In this document: one piece after another, positions 26,405 to 39,200 of the stretch
Numbering within the stretch: position 1 is the first letter of the stretch
Layout of the letters: the number at the start of each line of letters is the position of its first letter
Assembly (NCBI GenBank): GCA_947561715.1
Contig: OX387201.1
Location: 11,732,001-11,796,000 of the forward strand
Direction of reading: 5' to 3'
Length of the DNA: 64,000 nucleotides
Source: Ascidia mentula
Taxonomy: Eukaryota > Chordata > Ascidiacea > Phlebobranchia > Ascidiidae
Notes under the pieces: model-generated
Database searches by the model: none
Told to the model about the DNA's origin: nothing
What the model saw: only the letters and a program-made list of their open reading frames with translations
Translations under genes and position numbers: made by a program

Positions 26405-27508
26405 CGGTTGCACAAAGTATGTAACTCTGCGCTTTCAGCACTTGTCCATTTTGCAGTATATGACTTTTCGATAAAAAATATTTTTTTTCAGTACAAGCTT
26501 TATTATACAGTGGAAAACGCTGATACTCCAGTACTGAGTTTGCGGTTGCACAACGTATGTAACTATGCGATTTCAGCACTGGTCCATTTTGCAGTATATG
26601 ACTTTTCGATAAAAAATATGTTTTTTCAGTACAAGCTTTATTATACAGTGGAAAACGCTGATACTCCAGTACTGAGTTTGCGGTTGCACAACGTATGTAA
26701 CTATGCGATTTCAGCACTTGTCCATTTTGCAGTATATGACTTTTCGATGAAAAATATTTTTTTTCATTACAAGCTTTATTATACAGTGGAAAACGCTGAT
26801 ACTCCAGTACTGAGTTTGCGGTTGCACAACGTATGTAACTCTGCGCTTTCAGCACTTGTCCATTTTGCAGTATATGACTTTTCGATAAAAAATATTTTTT
26901 TTCACTACAAGCTTTATTATACAGTGGAAAACGCTGATACTCCAGTGCTGAGTTTGCGGTTGCACAACGTATGTAACTATGCGATTTCAGCACTTGTCCA
27001 TTTTGCAGTATATGACTTTTCGATAAAAAATATTTTTTTTCAGTACAAGCTTTATTATACAGTGGAAAACGCTGATACTCCAGTACTGAGTTTGCGGTTG
27101 CACAATGTATGTAACTATGCGATTTCAGCACTTGTCCATTTTGCAGTATATGACTTTTCGATAAAAAATATGTTTTTTCAGTACAAGCTTTATTATACAG
27201 TGGAAAACGCTGATACTCCAGTACTGAGTTTGCGGTTGCACAACGTATGTAACTATGCGATTTCAGCACTTGTCCATTTTGCAGTATATGACTTTTCGAT
27301 AAAAAATATTTTTTTTCAGTACAAGCTTTATTATACAGTGGAAAACGCTGATACTCCAGTACTGAGTTTGCGGTTGCACAACGCAGGTAACTATGCGATT
27401 TCAGCACTTGTCCATTTTGCAGTATATGACTTTTCGATAAAAAATATTTTTTTTCAGTACAAGCTTTATTATACAGTGGAAAACGCTGATACTCCAGTAC
27501 TGAGTTAG
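26405..27508 (+). repeat. 8-monomer higher-order repeat (1104 bp), dispersed copy
   Basis: Same unit order as the 12,053-14,260 pair, including cactggtcc near 26,577 and caatgtatg near 27,102, but standing alone here. Confidence 0.88.
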
Positions 27509-28612
27509 CGGTTGCACAAAGTATGTAACTCTGCGCTTTCAGCACTTGTCCATTTTGCAGTATATGACTTTTCGATAAAAAATATTTTTTTTCATTACAA
27601 GCTTTATTATACAGTGGAAAACGCTGATACTCCAGTACTGAGTTTGCGGTTGCACAACGTATGTAACTATGCGATTTCAGCACTTGTCCATTTTGCAGTA
27701 TATGACTTTTCGATAAAAAATATTTTTTTTCATTGCAAGCTTTATTGTACAGTGGAAAACGCTGATACTCCAGTATTGCGTTTGCGGTTGCACAACGTAT
27801 GTAACTATGCGCTTTCAGCACTTGTCCATTTTGCAGTATATGACTTTTCGATAAAAAATATTTTTTTTCAGTACAAGCTTTATTATACAGTGGAAAACGC
27901 TGATACTCCAGTACTGAGTTTGCGGTTGCACAACATAAGTAACTCTGCGCTTTCAGCACTTGTCCATTTTGCAGTATTTGACTTTTCGATAAAAAATATG
28001 TTTTTTCACTACAAGCTTTATTATACAGTGGAAAACGCTGATACTCCAGTGCTGAGTTTGCGGTTGCACAACGTATGTAACTATGCGATTTCAGCACTTG
28101 TCCATTTTGCAGTATATGACTTTTCGATAAAAAATATTTTTTTTCAGTACAAGCTTTATTATACAGTGGAAAACGCTGATACTCCAGTACTGAGTTTGCG
28201 GTTGCACAATGTATGTAACTATGCGATTTCAGCACTTGTCCATTTTGCAGTATATGACTTTTCGATAAAAAATATGTTTTTTCAGTACAAGCTTTATTAT
28301 ACAGTGGAAAACGCTGATACTCCAGTACTGAGTTTGCGGTTGCACAACGTATGTAACTATGCGATTTCAGCACTTGTCCATTTTGCAGTATATGACTTTT
28401 CGATAAAAAATATTTTTTTTCAGTACAAGCTTTATTATACAGTGGAAAACGCTGATACTCCAGTACTGAGTTTGCGGTTGCACAACGCAGGTAACTATGC
28501 GATTTCAGCACTTGTCCATTTTGCAGTATATGACTTTTCGATAAAAAATATTTTTTTTCAGTACAAGCTTTATTATACAGTGGAAAACGCTGATACTCCA
28601 GTACTGAGTTAG
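27509..28612 (+). repeat. Chimeric marker-bounded 8-monomer block (1104 bp)
   Basis: The first three units match the start of the 12-monomer block (cacaaag/cattac; ttgtacagtg; ttgcgt/gcgctt). The fourth has acaacataagtaac with gtatttgac and a cactac end. The last four match the tail of the 8-monomer repeat (gtgctgag, caatgtatg, consensus, cgcaggtaac). It has the same length as the other 8-monomer repeat but a different composition. The acaacataag variant recurs only near 29,173 and 32,484. Confidence 0.86.
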
Positions 28613-31300
28613 CGGTTGCACAAAGTATGTAACTCTGCGCTTTCAGCACTTGTCCATTTTGCAGTATATGACTTTTCGATAAAAAATATTTTTTTTCATT
28701 ACAAGCTTTATTATACAGTGGAAAACGCTGATACTCCAGTACTGAGTTTGCGGTTGCACAACGTATGTAACTATGCGATTTCAGCACTTGTCCATTTTGC
28801 AGTATATGACTTTTCGATAAAAAATATTTTTTTTCATTGCAAGCTTTATTGTACAGTGGAAAACGCTGATACTCCAGTATTGCGTTTGCGGTTGCACAAC
28901 GTATGTAACTATGCGCTTTCAGCACTTGTCCATTTTGCAGTATATGACTTTTCGATAAAAAATATTTTTTTTCAGTACAAGCTTTATTATACAGTGGAAA
29001 ACGCTGATACTCCAGTACTGAGTTTGCGGTTGCACAAAGTATGTAACTCTGCGTTTTCAGCACTTGTCCATTTTGCAGTATATGACTTTTCGATAAAAAA
29101 TATTTTTTTTCATTACAAGCTTTATTATACAGTGGAAAACGCTGATACTCCAGTACTGAGTTTGCGGTTGCACAACATAAGTAACTCTGCGCTTTCAGCA
29201 CTTGTCCATTTTGCAGTATTTGACTTTTCGATAAAAAATATGTTTTTTCAGTACAAGCTTTATTATACAGTGGAAAACGCTGATACTCCAGTACTTAGTT
29301 TGCGGTTGCACAACGCATGTAACTATGCGATTTCAGCACTTGTCCATTTTGCAGTATATGACTTTTCGATAAAAAATATTTTTTTTCAGTACAAGCTTTA
29401 TTATACAGTGGAAAACGCTGATACTCCAGTACTGAGTTTGCGGTTGCACAACGTATGTAACTATGCGATTTCAGCACTTGTCCATTTTGCAGTATGTGAC
29501 TTTTCGATAAAAAATATTTTTTTTCATTACAAGCTTTATTATACAGTGGAAAACGCTGATACTCCAGTATTGCGTTTGCGGTTGCACAACGTATGTAACT
29601 ATGCGCTTTCAGCACTTGTCCATTTGGCAGTATATGACTTTTCGATAAAAAATATTTTTTTTCAGTACAAGCTTTATTATACAGTGGAAAACGCTGATAC
29701 TCCAGTACTTAGTTTGCGGTTGCACAACGCATGTAACTATGCGATTTCAGCACTTGTCCATTTTGCAGTATATGACTTTTCGATAAAAAATATTTTTTTT
29801 CAGTACAAGCTTTATTATACAGTGGAAAACGCTGATACTCCAGTACTGAGTTTGCGGTTGCACAACGTATGTAACTATGCGATTTCAGCACTTGTCCATT
29901 TTGCAGTATATGACTTTTCGATAAAAAATATGTTTTTTCAGTACAAGCTTTATTATACAGTGGAAAACGCTGATACTCCAGTACTAAGTTTGCGGTTGCA
30001 CAACGTATGTAACTATGCGATTTCAGCACTTGTCCATTTTGCAGTATATGACTTTTCGATAAAAAATATTTTTTTTCAGTACAAGCTTTATTATACAGTG
30101 GAAAACGCTGATACTCCAGTACTGAGTTTGCGGTTGCACAACGTATGTAACTATGCGATTTCAGCACTTGTCCATTTTGCAGTATATGACTTTTCGATAA
30201 AAAATATTTTTTTTCAGTACAAGCTTTATTATACAGTGGAAAACGCTGATACTCCAGTACTGAGTTTGCGGTTGCACAACGTATGTAACTATGCGATTTC
30301 AGCACTTGTCCATTTTGCAGTATATGACTTTTCGATAAAAAATATTTTTTTTCAGTACAAGCTTTATTATACAGTGGAAAACGCTGATACTCCAGTACTG
30401 AGTTTGCGGTTGCACAACGTATGTAACTATGCGATTTCAGCACTTGTCCATTTTGCAGTATATGACTTTTCGATGAAAAATATTTTTTTTCATTACAAGC
30501 TTTATTATACAGTGGAAAACGCTGATACTCCAGTACTGAGTTTTCGGTTGCACAACGTATGTAACTATGCGATTTCAGCACTTGTCCATTTTGCAGTATA
30601 TGACTTTTCGATAAAAAATATTTTTTTTCAGTACAAGCTTTATTATACAGTGGAAAACGCTGATACTCCAGTACTAAGTTTGCGGTTGCACAACGCATGT
30701 AACTATGCGATTTCAGCACTTGTCCATTTTGCAGTATATGACTTTTCGATAAAAAATATTTTTTTTCAGTACAAGCTTTATTATACAGTGGAAAACGCTG
30801 ATACTCCAGTACTGAGTTTGCGGTTGCACAACGTATGTAACTATGCGATTTCAGCACTTGTCCATTTTGCAGTATATGACTTTTCGATAAAAAATATGTT
30901 TTTTCAGTACAAGCTTTATTATACAGTGGAAAACGCTGATACTCCAGTACTGAGTTTGCGGTTGCACAACGTATGTAACTATGCGATTTCAGCACTTGTC
31001 CATTTTGCAGTATATGACTTTTCGATGAAAAATATTTTTTTTCATTACAAGCTTTATTATACAGTGGAAAACGCTGATACTCCAGTACTGAGTTTGCGGT
31101 TGCACAACGTATGTAACTCTGCGCTTTCAGCACTTGTCCATTTTGCAGTATATGACTTTTCGATAAAAAATATTTTTTTTCACTACAAGCTTTATTATAC
31201 AGTGGAAAACGCTGATACTCCAGTACTGAGTTTGCGGTTGCACAACGTATGTAACTATGCGATTTCAGCACTTGTCCATTTTGCAGTATATGACTTTTCG
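28613..31300 (+). repeat. Start of the second marker-free domain; partial copy of block A1
   Basis: After the last left-hand marker the first units still look like a marker block (ttgtacagtg at about 28,849, acaacataag near 29,173). From about 29.5 kb the order follows A1 at offset 29,199, then 29,337, meaning one extra monomer. Shared variants are cttagt at about 29,709, catttggca near 29,622, and gagttttcgg at about 30,538. There is a private gtatgtgac at about 29,494. No 27-bp insert is present here. Confidence 0.82.
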
Positions 31301-32760
31301 ATAAAAAATTTTTTTACAGTACAAGCTTTATTATACAGTGGAAAACGCTGATACTCCAGTACTGAGTTTGCGGTTGCACAACGTATGTAACTATGCGATT
31401 TCAGCACTTGTCCATTTTGCAGTAGATGACTTTTCGATAAAAAATATGTTTTTTCAGTACAAGCTTTATTATACAGTGGAAAACGCTGATACTCCAGTAC
31501 TGAGTTTGCGGTTGCACAACGTATGTAACTATGCGATTTCAGCACTTGTCCATTTTGCAGTATATGACTTTTCGATAAAAAATATTTTTTTTCAGTACAA
31601 GCTTTATTATACAGTGGAAAACGCTGATACTCCAGTACTGAGTTTGCGGTTGCACAACGCAGGTAACTATGCGATTTCAGCACTTGTCCATTTTGCAGTA
31701 TATGACTTTTCGATAAAAAATATTTTTTTTCAGTACAAGCTTTATTATACAGTGGAAAACGCTGATACTCCAGTACTGAGTTTGCGGTTGCACAAAGTAT
31801 GTAACTCTGCGCTTTCAGCACTTGTCCATTTTGCAGTATATGACTTTTCGATAAAAAATATTTTTTTTCATTACAAGCTTTATTATACAGTGGAAAACGC
31901 TGATACTCCAGTACTGAGTTTGCGGTTGCACAACGTATGTAACTCTGCGCTTTCAGCACTTGTCCATTTTGCAGTATATGACTTTTCGATAAAAAATATT
32001 TTTTTTCAGTACAAGCTTTATTATACAGTGGAAAACGCTGATACTCCAGTACTGAGTTTGCAGTTGCACAACGTATGTAAATATGCGATTTCAGCACTTG
32101 TCCATTTTGCAGTATATGACTTTTCGATAAAAAATATTTTTTTTCATTGCAAGCTTTATTATACAGTGGAAAACGCTGATACTCCAGTATTGCGTTTGCG
32201 GTTGCACAACGTATGTAACTATGCGCTTTCAGCACTTGTCCATTTTGCAGTATATGACTTTTCGATAAAAAATATTTTTTTTCAGTACAAGCTTTATTAT
32301 ACAGTGGAAAACGCTGATACTCCAGTACTGAGTTTGCGGTTGCACAAAGTATGTAACTCTGCGTTTTCAGCACTTGTCCATTTTGCAGTATATGACTTTT
32401 CGATAAAAAATATTTGTTTTTCATTACAAGCTTTATTATACAGTGGAAAACGCTGATACTCCAGTACTGAGTTTGCGGTTGCACAACATAAGTAACTCTG
32501 CGCTTTCAGCACTTGTCCATTTTGCAGTATTTGACTTTTCGATAAAAAATATGTTTTTTCAGTACAAGCTTTATTATACAGTGGAAAACGCTGATACTCC
32601 AGTACTGAGTTTGCGGTTGCACAACGCATGTAACTATGCGATTTCAGCACTTGTCCATTTTGCAGTATATGACTTTTCGATAAAAAATATTGTTTTTTCA
32701 GTACAAGCTTTATTATACAGTAGAAAACGCTGATATCCCAGTACTGAGTTTGCGGTTGCA
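31301..32760 (+). repeat. Divergent segment: three small indels and a marker-type module lacking TAG
   Basis: The A/T tract near 31,308-31,316 is 2 bp short with an extra A. The tracts near 32,416 and 32,692 each have an extra G and are 1 bp long. The net change is zero. Private substitutions cluster here: gtagatgac (about 31,421), tgtaaatatg (about 32,077), gtagaaaacg (about 32,721) and gatatcccag (about 32,732). The order at 31.4-31.9 kb (atgtttttt, consensus, cgcaggtaac, then cacaaagtatg) is that of a marker junction, but the codon-like triplet at 31,782-31,784 is TTG. Confidence 0.85.
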
Positions 32761-35700
32761 CAACGTATGTAACTATGCGATTTCAGCACTTGTCCATTTT
32801 GCAGTATATGACTTTTCGATAAAAAATATGTTTTTTCAGTACAAGCTTTATTATACAGTGGAAAACGCTGATACTCCAGTACTAAGTTTGCGGTTGCACA
32901 ACGTATGTAACTATGCGATTTCAGCACTTGTCCATTTTGCAGTATATGACTTTTCGATAAAAAATATTTTTTTTCAGTACAAGCTTTATTATACAGTGGA
33001 AAACGCTGATACTCCAGTACTGAGTTTGCGGTTGCACAACGCAGGTAACTATGCGATTTCAGCACTTGTCCATTTTGCAGTATATGACTTTTCGATAAAA
33101 AATATTTTTTTTCAGTACAAGCTTTATTATACAGTGGAAAACGCTGATACTCCAGTACTGAGTTTGCGGTTGCACAACGTATGTAACTATGCGATTTCAG
33201 CACTTGTCCAATTTGCAGTATATGACTTTTCGATAAAAAATATTTTTTTTCATTGCAAGCTTTATTATACAGTGGAAAACGCTGATACTCCAGTATTGCG
33301 TTTGCGGTTGCACAACGTATGTAACTATGCGCTTTCAGCACTTGTCCATTTTGCAGTATATGACTTTTCGATGAAAAATATTTTTTTTCATTACAAGCTT
33401 TATTATACAGTGGAAAACGCTGATACTCCAGTACTGAGTTTGCGGTTGCACAACGTATGTAACTATGCGATTTCAGCACTTGTCCATTTTGCAGTATATG
33501 ACTTTTCGATAAAAAATATTTTTTTTCAGTACAAGCTTTATTATACAGTGGAAAACGCTGATACTCCAGTACTGAGTTTGCGGTTGCACAACGTATGTAA
33601 CTATGCGATTTCAGCACTTGTCCAATTTGCAGTATATGACTTTTCGATAAAAAATATTTTTTTTCATTGCAAGCTTTATTATACAGTGGAAAACGCTGAT
33701 ACTCCAGTATTGCGTTTGCGGTTGCACAACGTATGTAACTATGCGATTTCAGCACTTGTCCATTTTGCAGTATATGACTTTTCGATAAAAAATAGTTTTT
33801 TTCAGTACAAGCTTTATTATACAGTGGAAAACGCTGATACTCCAGTACTGAGTTTGCGGTTGCACAACGTATGTAACTATGCGATTTCAGCACTTGTCCA
33901 TTTTGCAGTATATGACTTTTCGATAAAAAATATGTTTTTTCAGTACAAGCTTTATTATACAGTGGAAAACGCTGATACTCCAGTACTAAGTTTGCGGTTG
34001 CACAACGTATGTAACTATGCGATTTCAGCACTTGTCCATTTTGCAGTATATGACTTTTCGATAAAAAATATTTTTTTTCAGTACAAGCTTCATTATACAG
34101 TGGAAAACGCTGATACTCCAGTACTGAGTTTGCAGTTGCACAACGCATGTAACTATGCGATTTCAGCACTTGTCCATTTTGCAGTATATGACTTTTCGAT
34201 AAAAAATATTTTTTTTCAGTACAAGCTTTATTATACAGTGGAAAACGCTGATACTCCAGTACTGAGTTTGCAGTTGCACAACGTATGTAACTATGCGATT
34301 TCAGCACTTGTCCATTTTGCAGTATATGACTTTTCGATAAAAAATATGTTTTTTCAGTACAAGCTTTATTATACAGTGGAAAACGCTTATACTCCAGTAC
34401 TGAGTTTGCGGTTGCACAACGTATGTAACTATGCGATTTCAGCACTTGTCCATTTTGCAGTATATGACTTTTCGATGAAAAATATTTTTTTTCATTACAA
34501 GCTTTATTATACAGTGGAAAACGCTGATACTCCAGTACTGAGTTTGCGGTTGCACAACGTATGTAACTCTGCGCTTTCAGCACTTGTCCATTTTGCAGTA
34601 TATGACTTTTCGATAAAAAATATTTTTTTTCAGTACAAGCTTTATTATACAGTGGAAAACGCTGATACTCCAGTACTGAGTTTGCGGTTGCACAACGTAT
34701 GTAACTATGCGATTTCAGCAATTGTCCATTTTGCAGTATATGACTTTTCGATAAAAAATATGTTTTTTCAGTACAAGCTTTATTATACAGTGGAAAACGC
34801 TGATACTCCAGTACTAAGTTTGCGGTTGCACAACGTATGTAACTATGCGATTTCAGCACTTGTCCATTTTGCAGTATATGACTTTTCGATAAAAAATATT
34901 TTTTTTCAGTACAAGCTTCATTATACAGTGGAAAACGCTGATACTCCAGTACTGAGTTTGCAGTTGCACAACGCATGTAACTATGCGATTTCAGCACTTG
35001 TCCATTTTGCAGTATATGACTTTTCGATAAAAAATATTTTTTTTCAGTACAAGCTTTATTATACAGTGGAAAACGCTGATACTCCAGTACTGAGTTTGCA
35101 GTTGCACAACGTATGTAACTATGCGATTTCAGCACTTGTCCATTTTGCAGTATATGACTTTTCGATAAAAAATATGTTTTTTCAGTACAAGCTTTATTAT
35201 ACAGTGGAAAACGCTTATACTCCAGTACTGAGTTTGCGGTTGCACAACGTATGTAACTATGCGATTTCAGCACTTGTCCATTTTGCAGTATATGACTTTT
35301 CGATGAAAAATATTTTTTTTCATTACAAGCTTTATTATACAGTGGAAAACGCTGATACTCCAGTACTGAGTTTGCGGTTGCACAACGTATGTAACTCTGC
35401 GCTTTCAGCACTTGTCCATTTTGCAGTATATGACTTTTCGATAAAAAATATTTTTTTTCAGTACAAGCTTTATTATACAGTGGAAAACGCTGATACTCCA
35501 GTACTGAGTTTGCGGTTGCACAACGTATGTAACTATGCGATTTCAGCAATTGTCCATTTTGCAGTATATGACTTTTCGATAAAAAATATTTTTTTTCATT
35601 GCAAGCTTTATTATACAGTGAAAAACGCTGATACTCCGGTATTGCGTTTGCGGTTGCACAACGTATGTAACTATGCGCTTTCAGCACTTGTCCATTTTGC

Positions 35701-36237
35701 AGTATATGACTTTTCGATAAAAAATATTTTTTTTCAGTACAAGCTTTATTATACAGTGGAAAACGCTGATACTCCAGTACTGAGTTTGCGGTTGCACAAC
35801 GCATGTAACTATGCGATTTCAGCACTTGTCCATTTTGCAGTATATGACTTTTCGATAAAAAATATTTTTTTTCAGTACAAGCTTTATTATACAGTGGAAA
35901 ACGCTGATACTCCAGTACTGAGTTTGCGGTTGCACAACGTATGTAACTATGCGATTTCAGCACTTGTCCATTTTGCAGTATATGACTTTTCGATAAAAAA
36001 TATGTTTTTTCAGTACAAGCTTTATTATACAGTGGAAAACGCTGATACTCCAGTACTAAGTTTGCGGTTGCACAACGTATGTAACTATGCAATTTCAGCA
36101 CTTGTCCATTTTGCAGTATATGACTTTTCGATAAAAAATATTTTTTTTCAGTACAAGCTTTATTATACGGTGGAAAACGCTGATACTCCAGTACTGAGTT
36201 TGCGGTTGCACAACGTATGTAACTATGCGATTTGAGC
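32761..36237 (+). repeat. Partial copy of 2.4-4.7 kb with an 828-bp tandem duplication
   Basis: About 33.1-34.7 kb follows 2.4-4.0 kb at offset 30,717: the rare aaatagttt is at 3073 and 33,790, and cttcattatac is at 3371 and 34,088. About 35.5-36.2 kb follows 3.98-4.69 kb at offset 31,545. The 828-bp difference is six monomers duplicated in tandem, so cttcattatac appears again at 34,916. Unlike 2.4 kb, the unit near 33,112 reads cagtac and has no stop-creating change. It ends at a private tttgagc (36,231). Confidence 0.82.
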
Positions 36238-39200
36238 ACTTGTACAATTTGCAGTATATGACTTTTCGATAAAAAATATTTTTTTTCATTGCAAGCTTTA
36301 TTATACAGTGGAAAACGCTGATACTCCAGTATTGCGTTTGCGGTTGCACAACGTATGTAACTATGCGCTTTCAGCACTTGTCCATTTTGCAGTATATGAC
36401 TTTTCGATAAAAAATATGTTTTTTCAGTACAAGCTTTATTATACAGTGGAAAACGCTGATACTCCAGTACTAAGTTTGCGGTTGCACAACGTATGTAACT
36501 ATGCGATTTCAGCACTTGTCCATTTTGCAGTATATGACTTTTCGATAAAAAATATTTTTTTTCATTGCAAGCTTTATTATACAGTGGAAAACGCTGATAC
36601 TCCAGTATTGCGTTTGCGGTTGCACAACGTATGTAACTATCCGCTTTCAGCACTTGTCCATTTGGCAGTATATGACTTTTCGATAAAAAATATTTTTTTT
36701 CAGTACAAGCTTTATTATACAGTGGAAAACGCTGATACTCCAGTACTTAGTTTGCGGTTGCACAACGCATGTAACTATGCGATTTCAGCACTTGTCCATT
36801 TTGCAGTATATGACTTTTCGATAAAAAATATTTTTTTTCAGTACAAGCTTTATTATACAGTGGAAAACGCTGATACTCCAGTACTGAGTTTGCGGTTGCA
36901 CAACGTATGTAACTATGCGATTTCAGCACTTGGCCATTTTGCAGTATATGACTTTTCGATAAAAAATATGTTTTTTCAGTACAAGCTTTATTATACAGTG
37001 GAAAACGCTGATACTCCAGTACTAAGTTTGCGGTTGCACAACGTATGTAACTATGCGATTTCAGCACTTGTCCATTTTGCAGTATATGACTTTTCGATAA
37101 AAAATATTTTTTTTCAGTACAAGCTTTATTATACAGTGGAAAACGCTGATACTCCAGTACTGAGTTTGCGGTTGCACAACGTATGTAACTATGCGATTTC
37201 AGCACTTGTCCATTTTGCAGTATATGACTTTTCGATAAAAAATATTTTTTTTCAGTACAAGCTTTATTATACAGTGGAAAACGCTGATACTCCAGTACTG
37301 AGTTTGCGGTTGCACAACGTATGTAACTATGCGATTTCAGCACTTGTCCATTTTGCAGTATATGACTTTTCGATGAAAAATATTTTTTTTCATTACAAGC
37401 TTTATTATACAGTGGAAAACGCTGATACTCCAGTACTGAGTTTTCGGTTGCACAACGTATGTAACTCTGCGATTTCAGCACTTGTCCATTTTGCAGTATA
37501 TGACTTTTCGATAAAAAATATTTTTTTTCAGTACAAGCTTTATTATACAGTGGAAAACGCTGATACTCCAGTACTAAGTTTGCGGTTGCACAACGCATGT
37601 AACTATGCGATTTCAGCACTTGTCCATTTTGCAGTATATGACTTTTCGATAAAAAATATTTTTTTTCAGTACAAGCTTTATTATACAGTGGAAAACGCTG
37701 ATACTCCAGTACTGAGTTTGCGGTTGCACAACGTATGTAACTATGCGATTTCAGCACTTGTCCATTTTGCAGTATATGACTTTTCGATAAAAAATATGTT
37801 TTTTCAGTACAAGCTTTATTATACAGTGGAAAACGCTGATACTCCAGTACTGAGTTTGCGGTTGCACAACGTATGTAACTATGCGATTTCAGCACTTGTC
37901 CATTTTGCAGTATATGACTTTTCGATGAAAAATATTTTTTTTCATTACAAGCTTTATTATACAGTGGAAAACGCTGATACTCCAGTACTGAGTTTGCGGT
38001 TGCACAACGTATGTAACTCTGCGCTTTCAGCACTTGTCCATTTTGCAGTATATGACTTTTCGATAAAAAATATTTTTTTTCACTACAAGCTTTATTATAC
38101 AGTGGAAAACGCTGATACTCCAGTACTGAGTTTGCGGTTGCACAACGTATGTAACTATGCGATTTCAGCACTTGTCCATTTTGCAGTATATGACTTTTCG
38201 ATAAAAAATATTTTTTTTCAGTACAAGCTTTATTATACAGTGGAAAACGCTGATACTCCAGTACTGAGTTTGCGGTTGCACAACGTATGTAACTATGCGA
38301 TTTCAGCACTTGTCCATTTTGCAGTATATGACTTTTCGATAAAAAATATGTTTTTTCAGTACAAGCTTTATTATACAGTGGAAAACGCTGATACTCCAGT
38401 ACTAAGTTTGCGGTTGCACAACGTATGTAACTATGCGATTTCAGCACTTGTCCATTTTGCAGTATATGACTTTTCGATAAAAAATATTTTTTTTCAGTAC
38501 AAGCTTTATTATACAGTGGAAAACGCTGATACTCCAGTACTGAGTTTGCGGTTGCACAACGCAGTTAACTATGCGATTTCAGCACTTGTCCATTTTGCAG
38601 TATATGACTTTTCGATAAAAAATATTTTTTTTCAGTAAAAGCTTTATTATACAGTGGAAAACGCTGATACTCCAGTACTGAGTTTGCGGTTGCACAACGT
38701 ATGTAACTATGCGATTTCAGCACTTGTCCAATTTGCAGTATATGACTTTTCGATAAAAAATATTTTTTTTCATTGCAAGCTTTATTATACAGTGGAAAAC
38801 GCTGATACTCCAGTATTGCGTTTGCGGTTGCACAACGTATGTAACTATGCGCTTTCAGCACTTGTCCATTTTGCAGTATATGACTTTTTGATGAAAAATA
38901 TTTTTTTTCATTACAAGCTTTATTATACAGTGGAAAACGCTGATACTCCAGTACTGAGTTTGCGGTTGCACAACGTATGTAACTATGCGATTTCAGCACT
39001 TGTCCATTTTGCAGTATATGACTTTTCGATAAAAAATATTTTTTTTCAGTAGAAGCTTTATTATACAGTGGAAAACGCTGATACTCCAGTACTGAGTTTG
39101 CGGTTGCACAACGTATGTAACTATGCGATTTCAGCACTTGTCCAATTTGCAGTATATGACTTTTCGATAAAAAATATTTTTTTTCATTGCAAGCTTTATT

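Noticed and set aside
2328-29201. Minus-strand open frame of 8957 codons as a giant repeat protein gene
   Set aside because: It is the in-frame read-through of the 138-bp satellite. It has no non-repetitive start or end, no promoter context and no sign of coding constraint, and the other strand is open over the same bases.
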